Assembly (NCBI RefSeq): GCF_012935695.1
Contig: NZ_CP052859.1
Location: 4,381,001-4,445,000, forward strand
Direction: 5' to 3'
DNA from: Pseudomonas sp. ADAK18
Lineage (GTDB): Bacteria > Pseudomonadota > Gammaproteobacteria > Pseudomonadales > Pseudomonadaceae
DNA: 64,000 bases
Under the pieces are notes generated by a model. The model made no database searches. It had not been told where the DNA came from and saw only the letters and a list, made by a program, of their open reading frames with translations. Every line of letters begins with the position of its first letter. The stretch's first letter is position 1. The position numbers and the translations under genes are program-made. Below are positions 1-11,677 of this stretch, one piece after another.

Positions 1-28
1 GGGGCATTTTTTATTCATAAGCAGGTAA

Positions 29-1108
29 TCAACCGGCTCGGCGCAACAACCAGAACCCGGCCACCGCACAAATGAGCGTGGGTACCAGCACTGCAAACAG
101 CGGCGAGAAGCCGAATACCAGGCTGGAAGGGCCCAACAAGTCCTGCGCGATACGGAAGGTGAAGCCCACCAGCACGCCGGTAAACACCCGCTGCCCCAAC
201 GTCACGGAGCGCAGCGGGCCGAAGATGAAGGAAATGGCCATCAGCACCAGCGCAGCGGTTACCACCGGCTGCAATACCTTGACCCAGAACGCCAGCCAGT
301 AACGGCCATTGTTCAGGCCCTGGTCGCTCAAGTAGTGGATGTAACTCCACAAACCGGCAATAGACAGGGTTTCTGGGACCATCACCACGGTATTGAGCAA
401 ATCCGGGCTCAAGGCAATGTCCCAGGTTTCTTGCGGGGTGTTGACCACCTCGGTAGTCGATGCCGGACCGGTGCCGATACCACGGAAGAAGGTGGTGGTC
501 ACATCACTCAACAGCCACTTCTCGTCGCCATACTGCGCACGCTTGGCAAAACTTGCCGACAGCATGTGCCGCTCCTTGTCGAAGTGATAACGGGTCACCC
601 CCAGCAGCAAGCCGCCCGGTTGCACGGCGTTGATGTGGATAAACTCGTCACCCTGGCGGTGCCACAGGCCGTGCTTGGCGCTTTGTGCGTCGCCCGACCC
701 CTGGGCCAGGGCTCGATTGGCCTGGGCCTGGCTTTCAGTCGGTGGCACCACGTATTCGCCAATCAACACGCCGACCACCATCAGCACCAGCATGGGCTTC
801 ATGACCGCCCAGACAATACGGCCGATGGACACACCGGCGGCGCGCATGATCGTCAGTTCACTGTTGCTGGCCAGGCTGCCCAGGCCGATCAGGCAGCCGA
901 TCAGCGCCGCCATCGGCAACATCTCGTAGAGACGACGCGGCGCGGTGAGCATCACGTAGCTCAGAACGTCGGTTACGGTGTAGCTGTCGGTGACGTTACC
1001 CACCTCGTCGATGAACGCGAACAGCAAGGCCAGGCCCAGGATAATGCCCAGTACAGCGAGGATCGCCATCAACACGCTGCTACCGATGTAGCGATCGAGC
1101 TTAACCAC
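29..1108 (-). CDS. lptG: LPS export ABC transporter permease LptG
   Basis: Inner-membrane permease that, with LptF and the LptB ATPase, extracts lipopolysaccharide and passes it to the LptC-A-DE bridge. The 359-residue product begins MVKLDRYIGSSVLMAILAVL and shows the family layout: a hydrophobic N-terminal block, a periplasmic jellyroll region in the middle (about residues 125-260) and three C-terminal helices ending WLLRRAG. The start is a GTG lying inside the end of lptF, so the two genes overlap by 8 bp and are almost certainly co-translated. The length is normal for the family. lptB is not in the window, as is usual. Confidence 0.95.
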   Translation of the reverse strand: MVKLDRYIGSSVLMAILAVLGIILGLALLFAFIDEVGNVTDSYTVTDVLSYVMLTAPRRLYEMLPMAALIGCLIGLGSLASNSELTIMRAAGVSIGRIVWAVMKPMLVLMVVGVLIGEYVVPPTESQAQANRALAQGSGDAQSAKHGLWHRQGDEFIHINAVQPGGLLLGVTRYHFDKERHMLSASFAKRAQYGDEKWLLSDVTTTFFRGIGTGPASTTEVVNTPQETWDIALSPDLLNTVVMVPETLSIAGLWSYIHYLSDQGLNNGRYWLAFWVKVLQPVVTAALVLMAISFIFGPLRSVTLGQRVFTGVLVGFTFRIAQDLLGPSSLVFGFSPLFAVLVPTLICAVAGFWLLRRAG

Positions 1109-2228
1109 GAGCCATCTCCTTCATGCTGCGACGACTCGCCATTTTCAAACGCAACGGTTCCCAGTACAGCAGCCCCAGGCCGATGACCAGGAAGACCCCG
1201 TGGACCCACCACAACCCCAAGCCCAGCGGGATCTTGCCCTTTTCCAGGGAGCCGCGGGCGGAAATCAGGATGGTCAGGTAAGCCATATAAAGCAGGATGG
1301 CCGGCAACAACTTGAGGAATCGGCCCTGGCGCGGGTTCACGCGTGCAAGTGGCACTGCCATCAAGGTCACGATAAACACCAGCAGCGGCAACGACAGGCG
1401 CCACTGCAACTCGGCCACGGCACGAGGCTCCGGGTTGCCCCACAGAGCGCTGGTGGGCATCGCGTCACGGTCGGTCACTTCGTTGCTGATTTCAGGCTTG
1501 GCCAACAGTACGCCGTAGGTGTCGTACTTGATGGCCCGGTAATCCGCCTGGCCGGGGCTGCCGTCATAGCGATAGCCGTTTTCCAGGATCAGGTAGCGGT
1601 TGCCGTCCGGACGGATCTCCTGGCGACCGCTGTCGGCCACCAGCACCGAGATACCACGGTCCTTCTGGTCCTGGCCCAAGCGCTTCTCGGAAATGAATAC
1701 GCCACCCAGGCTGGCGCGATCTTCGGTCATCCGCTCGGTGTAGGTCACCCGCGAGCCGTCATTCAACGCCTGGAAACGCCCAGGAACCAAGGTATCGAAC
1801 TCGGTCATCGCATCTTGTTTATTAAGCAGCAGCTGAAATTGCATGGAGCCTTGAGGCGCCAGGCTCAGGCTCAACCAGGCAACCACCAGGGCCACGCCGG
1901 TCGCCGGTACCAGGGTCATGGCCAGCAAGCGCTGTTGGCTCATGCCGGTGGCCGAAAGCACGGTCATTTCACTTTCGAGGTAGAGCCGACCATAGGCCAG
2001 CAAAATACCCAGAAACAGCCCCAGCGGCAGAATCAGCTGCAGGAAGCCGGGCATCCGAAAGCCCATGATCAAAAACAGGGAGCCAGGATCAAGGGCGCCG
2101 GAGGCGGCTTGAGCCAGGAACTTGACGAAGCGACCACTCATGATAATGACCAGCAATACCGCACTTACGGCACTCAGGGTCACCAGGACTTCGCGGGACA
2201 GATAACGGAAGACAATCAAACCAGACAC
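1101..2228 (-). CDS. lptF: LPS export ABC transporter permease LptF
   Basis: Partner permease of LptG in the LptB2FG complex. The 375-residue product starts MSGLIVFRYLSREVLVTLSA, the characteristic LptF opening. It has N-terminal helices, a large periplasmic domain (about residues 130-270) and a C-terminal helical bundle. It is the first gene of the lptF-lptG pair and is divergent from pepA, the usual gammaproteobacterial arrangement. The 274 bp between the two starts should hold both promoters. Confidence 0.95.
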   Translation of the reverse strand: MSGLIVFRYLSREVLVTLSAVSAVLLVIIMSGRFVKFLAQAASGALDPGSLFLIMGFRMPGFLQLILPLGLFLGILLAYGRLYLESEMTVLSATGMSQQRLLAMTLVPATGVALVVAWLSLSLAPQGSMQFQLLLNKQDAMTEFDTLVPGRFQALNDGSRVTYTERMTEDRASLGGVFISEKRLGQDQKDRGISVLVADSGRQEIRPDGNRYLILENGYRYDGSPGQADYRAIKYDTYGVLLAKPEISNEVTDRDAMPTSALWGNPEPRAVAELQWRLSLPLLVFIVTLMAVPLARVNPRQGRFLKLLPAILLYMAYLTILISARGSLEKGKIPLGLGLWWVHGVFLVIGLGLLYWEPLRLKMASRRSMKEMARG

Positions 2229-3993
<1,765 letters not shown>

Positions 3994-4004
3994 AACTGAA
4001 AACG

Positions 4005-4030
4005 CCGGGGCGGCCATTACGGCGCCCCGG
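4005..4030 (+). terminator. GC-rich hairpin after pepA
   Basis: Perfect 8-bp stem (CCGGGGCG / CGCCCCGG) with a 10-nt loop, 11 bp after the pepA stop. No T-run follows, so termination is uncertain. Confidence 0.4.
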
Positions 4031-4032
4031 TC

Positions 4033-4120
4033 GTAGCAGCTGTCGAGCGCAAGCGAGGCTGCGTCAGCGGAGTACCTGACACACCGCAACGCAGCCTCGC
4101 TTGCGCTCGACAGCTGCTAC
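4033..4120. repeat. Perfect 32-bp inverted repeat (REP-like)
   Basis: Arms 4033-4064 and 4089-4120 are exact reverse complements of 32 nt around a 24-nt loop. They start GTAGCAGCTGTCGAGCGC. The core GCAAGCGAGGCTGCG resembles the CGAGGCTGCGATG type of element seen later in the window. It lies between pepA and holC. Confidence 0.75.
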
Positions 4121-4183
4121 GGGGTTTTCGTGATGAGCGATTAGACGGTATTTACAATTGCGACGCGGCTATCCGGAACCACA

Positions 4184-4612
4184 ATGACCCAAGTCGACTT
4201 CTATATATTGCCCAGCGCCGATCCTTCGGCACGCCTGGACTTTGCCTGCAAACTCACTGAAAAAGCCTGGCGCATGGGCCACCGCATCTACCTGCACTGC
4301 AGCGATGCCACCCAACGCGACGAGCTTGATGCCCGCCTGTGGCGGTTCAAGGGTGAAAGCTTCGTGCCTCATGGCCCCGCAGAAGTAGAGCCCGATGGTT
4401 TGGTTGTACTGGGTTTGGGCGACAATTGCGGCGATCACCATGACCTGCTGGTCAACCTGGACCTGAAAGTACCCGCCTTCGCCAAGGGGTTCGCCCGTAT
4501 AGCGGAAGTGGTGGTGGAAGATCCGGCTATTCGTCAGGCCGCGCGGGAGAGTTTCCGTTTCTACCGCGAACAGGGCTATCCTCTGCAAGATCACCGATTA
4601 CAGCGACTCTGA
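4184..4612 (+). CDS. holC: DNA polymerase III chi subunit HolC
   Basis: Chi subunit of the clamp-loader complex, which links the loader to SSB. The 142-residue product starts MTQVDFYILPSADPSARLDF and contains CKLTEKAWRMGHRIYLHC, the typical chi N-terminal fold signature. Length and context (pepA-holC-valS) fit. A small gene of unknown function follows after 7 bp. Confidence 0.93.
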   Translation: MTQVDFYILPSADPSARLDFACKLTEKAWRMGHRIYLHCSDATQRDELDARLWRFKGESFVPHGPAEVEPDGLVVLGLGDNCGDHHDLLVNLDLKVPAFAKGFARIAEVVVEDPAIRQAARESFRFYREQGYPLQDHRLQRL

Positions 4613-4619
4613 GCACACG

Positions 4620-5042
4620 ATGGACACTCCAAACCCGCTAAAACCGTCTGACCATCTGCTGGACGACCTTGAGTCGATCCGCCAGTTGTTGGGTGATGAT
4701 GACAACCTGCAAACACCGTCGCTGACCGAACCAGCCAGTGATGTACAAATTCCCTTGCTGTTCGACATGGTCGGCGGCAAACCTGCGCCTGTCCCGGTCG
4801 AATCGCCCGTTGTAGCAGCAGACCCGATCCCGGCCGCCGCGCCAGCACAAGCTCCGGCCGCCGAACCCGAGGCCGCAAAAGCCCCGGACGCCCTACTGCT
4901 GCACCTGGACAACGAACTGCGCGCCGCTGCGCAATTGATCATGCAAGACGTGATCGACGATTTTGCCCCGCACATCGAAACCGAGATCAAGCGTCGGCTG
5001 GATGCGCGCATGGAGCGGCTGCTGAGCCAATATCAGAACTGA
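4620..5042 (+). CDS. Conserved hypothetical protein between holC and valS
   Basis: A 140-residue protein I recognise only by position: pseudomonads keep a small gene here between holC and valS. It has an acidic N-terminal part (LKPSDHLLDDLESIRQLLGD), an Ala/Pro/Glu-rich linker (about residues 60-90) and an amphipathic helical C-terminus (about 95-140) rich in charged residues, ending RLDARMERLLSQYQN. There is no signal peptide or membrane segment. Tight coupling to holC (7 bp) suggests a replication or clamp-loader-related role, but that is inference from context only. Confidence 0.85.
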   Translation: MDTPNPLKPSDHLLDDLESIRQLLGDDDNLQTPSLTEPASDVQIPLLFDMVGGKPAPVPVESPVVAADPIPAAAPAQAPAAEPEAAKAPDALLLHLDNELRAAAQLIMQDVIDDFAPHIETEIKRRLDARMERLLSQYQN

Positions 5043-5060
5043 GCCGTGAGCACACATTCC

Positions 5061-5150
5061 TGTGGGAGCTGGCTTGCCTGCGATAGCGGTGTATCAGTAA
5101 CAGAAGATGTTGGCTGAGAAACCGCTATCGCAGGCAAGCCAGCTCCCACA
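5061..5150. repeat. REPIN (REP pair), GTGGGAGCTGGCTTGCC type
   Basis: Perfect 30-bp arms at 5061-5090 and 5121-5150 around a 30-nt loop, between the small gene and valS. The end is TGTGGGAGCTGGCTTGCCTG. The same end recurs near 8.2, 44.0, 57.5 and 62.8 kb. Confidence 0.9.
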
Positions 5151-5255
5151 TTGGTTTGCATGTGCCTTAAGCCCGTCTTCAACTCGCCCTCTCTCCTATC
5201 CCCCGTTATACTTGTCGGCTTTCCTGAATTAATGCCAACTAGGGTCCCGCCGCGC

Positions 5256-8102
5256 ATGGATAAGACCTACCAGCCGCACGCTATTGAAACTTCCTGGTAC
5301 CAGACCTGGGAGTCCGAGAATTATTTCGCTCCGCAAGGCGCGGGCGATTCCTACACCATCATGATTCCGCCACCGAACGTCACTGGCAGCCTGCACATGG
5401 GCCATGGCTTCAATAATGCGATCATGGATGCCCTGATTCGTTTCCGCCGCATGCAGGGTCGCAATACCCTATGGCAACCAGGCACCGACCATGCTGGTAT
5501 CGCCACGCAGATGCTGGTGGAACGCCAACTGGAAGCCACTGGCCAGAACCGGCACGACCTGGGTCGCGAGAAATTCCTGGAGAAGATCTGGGAATGGAAG
5601 GATCAGTCCGGCGGCAACATCAGCCGTCAGATTCGTCGCCTGGGCTCGTCTGTGGACTGGAGCCGCGAGCGTTTCACCATGGACGACGGCCTGTCCGAAT
5701 CCGTGAAGGAAGCCTTTGTGCGCCTGCATGAAGACGGCCTGATCTACCGCGGCAAGCGCCTGGTCAACTGGGACACCAAGCTGCACACGGCGATTTCCGA
5801 CCTTGAAGTGGAAAACCACGACGAGAAAGGCTTCCTGTGGAACCTGAAATACCCGCTGGCCGACGGCGCCAAGACTGGCGAAGGCAACGACTACCTGATC
5901 GTCGCCACCACCCGTCCGGAAACCATGCTCGGCGACGCCGCCGTAGCGGTTAACCCGAACGACGAGCGCTACCAGGCCCTGATCGGCAAGTTCGTTGAAT
6001 TGCCATTGGTTGGCCGTCGCATCCCGATCATCGCGGATGATTACTGCGACCCTGAGTTCGGCACCGGCTGTGTGAAAATCACCCCGGCCCACGATTTCAA
6101 CGACTATGAAGTCGGCAAGCGCCACAACCTGCCGCTGCTGAACATCTTCGACAAGAACGCTGCTGTTCTGCCAGCCTGCCAGGTGTTCAACCTCGACGGC
6201 ACGCTGAACGAAAGCATCGACGGCAAGATCCCGGCCGAATACGCCGGCCTCGACCGTTTTGACGCGCGCAAGCAGATCGTTGCCGCCTTCGACGCTGCCG
6301 GCCTGCTGGTGAGCGTTGACGATCACGGCCTGAAAGTGCCGAAAGGCGACCGTTCCGGCACCATCATCGAGCCTTGGCTGACCGACCAGTGGTACGTGTC
6401 TACCAAGCCGTTGGCAGAACCTGCGATTGCTGCCGTGGAAGACGGCCGCATCGCCTTCGTACCTAAACAGTACGAAAACATGTACTTCTCGTGGATGCGT
6501 GACATCCAGGATTGGTGCATCAGCCGCCAGCTGTGGTGGGGCCATCGCATTCCGGCTTGGTACGACGAATCGGGCAAGGTCTATGTAGGCCGCGACGAAG
6601 CCGAAGTGCGTGCCAAGCACAACCTTGGCTCGGACGTTGCGCTGCAACAGGACAACGACGTACTGGACACCTGGTTCAGTTCGGGCCTGTGGACGTTCTC
6701 CACCCTGGGTTGGCCGCAGCAAACTGAGTTTCTGAAGAAATTCCACTCCACCGACGTGCTGGTTACCGGCTTCGACATCATTTTCTTCTGGGTTGCCCGG
6801 ATGATCATGCTCACCATGCATTTGGTGAAGAACGAAGACGGCACGCCACAGGTACCGTTCAAGACCGTGTACGTGCACGGCCTGGTGCGCGATGGCCAGG
6901 GCCAGAAGATGTCCAAGTCCAAAGGCAACGTCCTGGACCCGCTGGACATCATCGACGGCATCGACCTGGAAACCCTGGTGCAGAAACGCACTTCGGGCCT
7001 GATGCAGCCAAAACTGGCGAAGAAGATCGAGAAGCAGACCCGCGACGAGTTCGCCGACGGCATTGCCAGCTACGGCACCGATGCCCTGCGTTTCACCTTC
7101 TGCTCGCTGGCATCCACCGGACGCGACATCAAGTTCGACATGGGTCGCGTCGAAGGCTATCGCAACTTCTGCAACAAGATCTGGAACGCGGCGCGCTACG
7201 TGTTGGACAAAGGCGAAGACTGTGGCCAGAACGGCGAGGCCATCGAGCTATCCCTGGCGGATCGCTGGATCATCTCCCAGTTGCAACGCACCGAAGCCGA
7301 AGTGACCCGTCAACTGGACCAGTTCCGCTTTGACCTGGCTGCACAGGCCTTGTACGAGTTCATCTGGAACCAGTATTGCGACTGGTACCTGGAACTGTCC
7401 AAGCCGGTGCTGTGGGACGAGAACGCACCGATCGAACGTCAGCGCGGCACCCGTCACACCTTGGTACGCGTGCTGGAAGTCGCCCTGCGCCTGGCGCACC
7501 CGTTCATGCCGTTCATCACCGAAGAAATCTGGCAGCGCCTTGCGCCGCTGGCCGGCAAAGAAGGCAAGACCATCATGCTGCAACCTTGGCCAGTGGCCAA
7601 TGAAGCGCGCATCGATGAGGCTGCCGAAAGCGATATCGAATGGCTCAAGACCCTGATGCTGGGCACGCGCAACATCCGCGCCGAGATGAACATTGGTCCC
7701 GGCAAGCCACTGGCGGTGTTCGTGAAGAACGCCAGCGCCGAAGATCAGCGTCGCCTCACCGAGAACGATGCGCTGCTCAAGAAGCTGGCCAAGCTGGAGT
7801 CGATCACCGTATTAGCCGCTGGCGCCGAAGCACCGTTGTCCGCCACCGCACTGGTTGGCGAGTTGGAAGTGCTGGTGCCGATGGCCGGTCTGATCGACAA
7901 AGATGCCGAACTGGCGCGTCTGGACAAGGAAATCCTGCGTCTACAAGGCGAAGTGCAGCGGGTGGGCGGCAAGCTATCCAACGCGGCGTTCGTCGACAAG
8001 GCTCCGGCTGAAGTCATCGATAAGGAACGCGCCAAACTCGCCGAGGCTGAACAGGCTCTGGGCAAGCTGGCTGAGCAACATGCACGGATTTCCAGCCTGT
8101 AA
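5256..8102 (+). CDS. valS: Valyl-tRNA synthetase
   Basis: Class I aminoacyl-tRNA synthetase charging tRNA-Val, with an editing domain against Thr-tRNA-Val. The 948-residue product has the HIGH-type motif in [13 protein letters not shown] (about residues 42-54), the CP1 editing insertion (about 190-350), KMSKS in [14 protein letters not shown] (about 550) and a C-terminal coiled coil ([20 protein letters not shown]). The frame is open upstream, but [15 protein letters not shown] is the conserved start. A strong terminator follows. Confidence 0.97.
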   Translation: MDKTYQPHAIETSWYQTWESENYFAPQGAGDSYTIMIPPPNVTGSLHMGHGFNNAIMDALIRFRRMQGRNTLWQPGTDHAGIATQMLVERQLEATGQNRHDLGREKFLEKIWEWKDQSGGNISRQIRRLGSSVDWSRERFTMDDGLSESVKEAFVRLHEDGLIYRGKRLVNWDTKLHTAISDLEVENHDEKGFLWNLKYPLADGAKTGEGNDYLIVATTRPETMLGDAAVAVNPNDERYQALIGKFVELPLVGRRIPIIADDYCDPEFGTGCVKITPAHDFNDYEVGKRHNLPLLNIFDKNAAVLPACQVFNLDGTLNESIDGKIPAEYAGLDRFDARKQIVAAFDAAGLLVSVDDHGLKVPKGDRSGTIIEPWLTDQWYVSTKPLAEPAIAAVEDGRIAFVPKQYENMYFSWMRDIQDWCISRQLWWGHRIPAWYDESGKVYVGRDEAEVRAKHNLGSDVALQQDNDVLDTWFSSGLWTFSTLGWPQQTEFLKKFHSTDVLVTGFDIIFFWVARMIMLTMHLVKNEDGTPQVPFKTVYVHGLVRDGQGQKMSKSKGNVLDPLDIIDGIDLETLVQKRTSGLMQPKLAKKIEKQTRDEFADGIASYGTDALRFTFCSLASTGRDIKFDMGRVEGYRNFCNKIWNAARYVLDKGEDCGQNGEAIELSLADRWIISQLQRTEAEVTRQLDQFRFDLAAQALYEFIWNQYCDWYLELSKPVLWDENAPIERQRGTRHTLVRVLEVALRLAHPFMPFITEEIWQRLAPLAGKEGKTIMLQPWPVANEARIDEAAESDIEWLKTLMLGTRNIRAEMNIGPGKPLAVFVKNASAEDQRRLTENDALLKKLAKLESITVLAAGAEAPLSATALVGELEVLVPMAGLIDKDAELARLDKEILRLQGEVQRVGGKLSNAAFVDKAPAEVIDKERAKLAEAEQALGKLAEQHARISSL

Positions 8103-8117
8103 GGGGCAGCCCGTTTG

Positions 8118-8147
8118 AAAAAAGAGACCTTCGGGTCTCTTTTTTTT
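8118..8147 (+). terminator. Rho-independent terminator of valS
   Basis: AAAGAGACC-TTCG-GGTCTCTTT stem closed by a stable TTCG tetraloop and followed by a T-run, 15 bp after the valS stop. Confidence 0.93.
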
Positions 8148-8188
8148 GCCCAGAAAAACACTGATATTTCTCTTTGGAAACCCGATCA

Positions 8189-8278
8189 ATGTGGGAGCTG
8201 GCTTGCCTGCGATGATATCGCCTCGGTCTGGCAGGTACACCGAGTCGCCTGTATCGCAGGCAAGCCAGCTCCCACATT
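8189..8278. repeat. REPIN between valS and rlmF
   Basis: Inverted pair of the GTGGGAGCTGGCTTGCC type. The outer arms of about 25 bp are exact. Inner partially complementary segments (CTCGGT / ACCGAG) form an additional stem. Confidence 0.9.
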
Positions 8279-8350
8279 TGACCGAGACCGACTCAGGAAT
8301 GTGTGACAATACCCGCCACTTTTGAAACAACCCCAGAATCGACGCAGCCC

Positions 8351-9373
8351 ATGACCGCTCCCAGCACACCCAAACCACCGCGCAAGAAGCCTAACCCTGC
8401 AACGCCGGCCAAGCCTGTCGTTGCGCGCAAAGAGGCCACTCTGCACCCGCGTAACCGCCATCAGGGCCGTTACGACTTTCCAGCGCTGATCAAAACCACG
8501 CCGGAACTGGCCAAATTCGTGATCCTTAACCCTTACGGCAAGGAAAGCATCGACTTCGCCAGCCCCGACGCAGTCCGGGTGTTCAACCGAGCGTTGCTCA
8601 AAACCTTCTACGGCATCCAGCACTGGGATATCCCGGCTGACTACCTGTGCCCTCCCGTTCCGGGGCGTGCCGACTACGTGCACTTCCTCGCGGACCTGTT
8701 GGCCAGCGTCAACGAGGGCGTGATTCCCCGTGGCGCACCGGTCAAGGTGCTGGACATCGGCATGGGCGCCAACTGCGTCTATCCGTTGATCGGCTACAGC
8801 GAATACCGCTGGCACTTCCTCGGTTCGGAAGTCGACCCGACAGCCGTGGCAGCTGCCAAGGCCATTGTGCAATCCAACGGGCTGAACAAGGCCATCCAAC
8901 TGCGCCAGCAAAGCAATCCCAAGCACATCCTGCTGGGTCTGCTGGAGCCGGGGGAGCGTTTTGACCTGACCATGTGCAACCCGCCCTTCCACGCCTCCAT
9001 GGATGAAGCGACCAAAGGCAGTGAGCGCAAATGGCGTGCACTGGGCCGGGCTGACCCGAAACGTAAGCTGCCGGTGCTGAACTTCGGCGGCCAGTCGGCT
9101 GAATTGTGGTGCGAAGGTGGCGAAGCACGATTTGTGACACAGCTTATTGCTGAGAGTGCGCACTTCCAGCACAAAGTACTGTGGTTCAGCACGCTGGTGT
9201 CAAAAGCATCGAACCTGCCAGCCATCCAGACCGCCCTGAAAAAAGCCGGCGCACTGGAAAGCCAAGTGGTAGAGATGTCTCAGGGCCAGAAACAGAGCCG
9301 TTTCGTCGCCTGGACCTTCCAGACCAAGAGCGAACAGCAAACCTGGCGCCAACGCTGGGTCCGCAAGGACTGA
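8351..9373 (+). CDS. rlmF: 23S rRNA (adenine1618-N6)-methyltransferase RlmF
   Basis: SAM-dependent methyltransferase modifying A1618 of 23S rRNA. The 340-residue product has a basic Pro/Lys-rich N-terminus, the SAM-binding segment [17 protein letters not shown] (about residue 132), and the N6-adenine motif NPPF in [15 protein letters not shown] (about residue 208). An in-frame GTG at 8303 would add 16 residues without family similarity, so the ATG at 8351 ([13 protein letters not shown]) is preferred. It is convergent with hupN through a shared hairpin. Confidence 0.93.
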   Translation: MTAPSTPKPPRKKPNPATPAKPVVARKEATLHPRNRHQGRYDFPALIKTTPELAKFVILNPYGKESIDFASPDAVRVFNRALLKTFYGIQHWDIPADYLCPPVPGRADYVHFLADLLASVNEGVIPRGAPVKVLDIGMGANCVYPLIGYSEYRWHFLGSEVDPTAVAAAKAIVQSNGLNKAIQLRQQSNPKHILLGLLEPGERFDLTMCNPPFHASMDEATKGSERKWRALGRADPKRKLPVLNFGGQSAELWCEGGEARFVTQLIAESAHFQHKVLWFSTLVSKASNLPAIQTALKKAGALESQVVEMSQGQKQSRFVAWTFQTKSEQQTWRQRWVRKD

Positions 9374-9408
9374 TCGCCACCACATTAAAGACACAAACGG
9401 CAGGCAAC

Positions 9409-9449
9409 AAAAAACCGTGCCCGGATCGCTCCGGAGCACGGTTTTTTTT
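9409..9449. terminator. Bidirectional terminator rlmF / hupN
   Basis: AAAAAACCGTGC ... GCACGGTTTTTTTT hairpin. An A-run on the left and a T-run on the right let it serve both convergent genes. Confidence 0.92.
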
Positions 9450-9457
9450 GCTGCGTC

Positions 9458-9739
9458 TTACTTGTTAACCGAGTCGGTCAGGCCTTTGGCCACAACCAGC
9501 TTGATAACTTTCTTGGCAGCGATTTCGATGGCAGCGCCAGTCGAAGGGTTACGGCCAGTACGGGCAGGACGCTCGGTCACTTTCAGTTTGCCAACGCCTG
9601 GCAGAGTGATTTCGCCGCCATTTTCCAGCTGATCAGCAACGATCTGGCCCAGTTGGTCCAGCAGAGCACGCACGGTGGTTTTCGGTGCGTCTACAGCTTC
9701 AGCCAGATCAGCGATCAGTTGGTCTTTAGTAATAGCCAT
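9458..9739 (-). CDS. hupN: HU-family DNA-binding protein HupN
   Basis: A 93-residue nucleoid protein that binds and bends DNA as a dimer. It begins MAITKDQLIADLAEAVDAPK and carries the HU/IHF beta-arm sequence RPARTGRNPSTGAAIEIAAK. Its divergence from standard HupA/HupB and its position beside rlmF/valS and yejK match the third Pseudomonas HU paralogue, named hupN in P. putida (from memory). A second nucleoid gene, yejK, lies divergently 406 bp away. Confidence 0.88.
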   Translation of the reverse strand: MAITKDQLIADLAEAVDAPKTTVRALLDQLGQIVADQLENGGEITLPGVGKLKVTERPARTGRNPSTGAAIEIAAKKVIKLVVAKGLTDSVNK

Positions 9740-10145
9740 TGTGGTGTTCCTTCCCTATCAAATTCATTTGGATTGCAGAGTGCAGTGTCAGCCATCGAGC
9801 CCGACCATGAGGCCTGGCACCCACGGCTCTAAACCACGACAGATCGGGGTTATAGATACCTGAAACGGGGTTTGGTTCGACCTGACAGATGCTGAATGCA
9901 CGCTTAACGCTGAGACTTCGCGTAAGACGGGGCAAAACTAGCACAGAGACGGGGAAATATCCGCCTCAACATGCCTATTTGGTCAGCTTTATCGCTCTAA
10001 ACCGTGAAAAAAAGGCATATAGACCGTCGGACGGCGCGCAAAACACCCTTCACACCCTTCACACCCTCCGCGACCAGCGGGTGCGGTACACTGGCGACTT
10101 TTTCCGGGAGGCCGCCCTCCTCCCATTCAACCAGCCGAGAAGCCC
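9740..10145. promoter_or_regulatory. Divergent hupN/yejK intergenic region
   Basis: 406 bp between two nucleoid-protein genes, with no ORF of coding character. It must contain both promoters. Three tandem copies of the 9-mer ACACCCTTC (third copy with one mismatch) lie at 10043-10069, about 75 bp upstream of the yejK start. No promoter hexamers were assigned. Confidence 0.5.
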
Positions 10146-11150
10146 ATGCCGATCCGTCATTGCATCGTCCACCTGATCGACAAAAAACCCGACGGCACAC
10201 CCGCAGTTCTCCACGCCCGTGACTCTGAACTTGCCGAGTCAGCGGCCATCGAGAACATGCTTGCCGACCTCAACGAGAGCTATAACGCCAAACAAGGCAA
10301 GGCCTGGGGGTTTTTCCATGCCGAGTCCGGCGCGCACCCGTTCAGCGGCTGGTTGAAGGAATATTTCGACGCTGGTATGGATTTCACCGCTTTCAGCCGG
10401 GTAGCGGTTGAGCATCTGCAAAAGCTGATGGAGGAGTCCAACCTCTCCACGGGCGGCCACGTACTGTTTGCCCACTACCAACAAGGCATGACCGACTACC
10501 TGGCCATCGCCCTGCTGCATCACAGTGAAGGCGTGGCGGTGACTGACCAACTGGACGTAACGCCTTCACGCCACCTGGACCTGGGCCAACTGCACCTGGC
10601 AGCGCGCATCAACGTCTCCGAGTGGCAGAACAACAAGCAGTCCAAGCAATACATCTCCTTTATCAAGGGCAAGAACGGCAAGAAGGTCTCGGAGTACTTC
10701 CGCGACTTTATCGGCTGCCAGGAAGGCGTCGACGGCCCGGGTGAAACCCGCACCCTGCTCAAGGCCTTCAGTGACTTCGTTGAAAGCGAAGACTTGCCGG
10801 ACGAGTCCGCCCGCGAGAAAACCAAGACCCTGGTGGATTACGCCAGCAGCCAGGCCAAGCTCGGCGAGCCGATGGGGCTGGAAGAACTCTCGGGGCTGAT
10901 CGATGAAGAGCGGCCGAAAGCCTTCTACGATCACATCCGCAACAGGGATTACGGCCTATCGCCGGAGATTCCAGCGGATAAACGCACGCTCAATCAGTTC
11001 CGCCGCTTCACCGGGCGCGCCGAAGGCCTGTCCATCAGTTTTGAAGCGCACCTGCTGGGCGACAAGATCGAGTACGACGAAGCTGCCGGCACGCTGATCA
11101 TCAAGGGTTTGCCGACCCAATTGACCGACCAGCTCAAGCGCCGTAACTGA
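10146..11150 (+). CDS. yejK: Nucleoid-associated protein YejK/NdpA
   Basis: The 334-residue product starts [20 protein letters not shown], as YejK/NdpA proteins do. These proteins co-purify with the nucleoid, and their exact role is unsettled. The length is typical, and conserved segments such as [20 protein letters not shown] are present. Its TGA stop shares one base with the ATG of the following glutaredoxin gene, so the two are translationally coupled. Confidence 0.93.
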   Translation: MPIRHCIVHLIDKKPDGTPAVLHARDSELAESAAIENMLADLNESYNAKQGKAWGFFHAESGAHPFSGWLKEYFDAGMDFTAFSRVAVEHLQKLMEESNLSTGGHVLFAHYQQGMTDYLAIALLHHSEGVAVTDQLDVTPSRHLDLGQLHLAARINVSEWQNNKQSKQYISFIKGKNGKKVSEYFRDFIGCQEGVDGPGETRTLLKAFSDFVESEDLPDESAREKTKTLVDYASSQAKLGEPMGLEELSGLIDEERPKAFYDHIRNRDYGLSPEIPADKRTLNQFRRFTGRAEGLSISFEAHLLGDKIEYDEAAGTLIIKGLPTQLTDQLKRRN

Positions 11151-11500
11151 TGCTGGGCGGGGTCCTGAAGAAAGTCCTGCTGATCTTGCTGGTGGTGGTG
11201 GTTTTCCAGAACTGGGGCAAGATCGAGCGGGCGTTCAACCCGTCGCAGGTGGTGTCCGAGCAGATTCGGGCCAACGCCCAGGTGACGCTGTACACCACCG
11301 ACTGGTGTGGTTACTGCAAGCAGACCCAGCGCTTTCTTGATCAGAAAGGCATTCCCTACAAGACGGTCGATATCGAGAAGGATGCCGAGGGGCGCAAGGC
11401 CTATGAGGCCCTGGGTGGAGGCGGAATTCCGTTTGTGGACGTGAACGGCACGCTGATTCGCGACTACAACCCGGATGCCATCATGGCGGCACTCAAGTAA
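11150..11500 (+). CDS. Membrane-anchored glutaredoxin-family protein
   Basis: A 116-residue protein with an N-terminal hydrophobic anchor (LLILLVVVVFQ, about residues 9-20) and a glutaredoxin domain. The active site is CGYC in TTDWCGYCKQTQRF (about residue 60) and the cis-proline segment is GGGGIPFVDVNG. It likely reduces disulfides or handles mixed disulfides at the inner membrane. Which side of the membrane the domain faces cannot be told from sequence. It overlaps the yejK stop by 1 bp. Confidence 0.85.
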   Translation: MLGGVLKKVLLILLVVVVFQNWGKIERAFNPSQVVSEQIRANAQVTLYTTDWCGYCKQTQRFLDQKGIPYKTVDIEKDAEGRKAYEALGGGGIPFVDVNGTLIRDYNPDAIMAALK

Positions 11501-11515
11501 CAAAGGCAATCACCT

Positions 11516-11647
11516 GTGGCGAGGGGGCTTGCCCCCGTTGGGCTGCGAAGCGGCCCTTATTCGATTCACCGCATTTATTCAGACAGAATAGAGTTGTAGA
11601 TTTTGGGGCTGCTTCGCAGCCCAACGGGGGCAAGCCCCCTCGCCACA
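11516..11647. repeat. Long inverted repeat, GTGGCGAGGGGGCTTGCC type
   Basis: Arms of about 42 nt (GTGGCGAGGGGGCTTGCCCC ... and its complement) around an AT-rich loop of about 45 nt. A near-identical element sits at 26296-26428. It lies between convergent genes and could also act as a terminator. Confidence 0.88.
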
Positions 11648-11677
11648 AAAGCTTGCTCATCACATCAGAGCGCTTAC

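Noticed and set aside
5469..6878. 469-codon frame antisense to valS
   Set aside because: Opposite strand of conserved synthetase motifs, with low-complexity His/Val composition.
8303..8350. GTG-initiated N-terminal extension of rlmF
   Set aside because: Extra 16 residues lack family similarity and follow repeat DNA; the ATG at 8351 is the better start.
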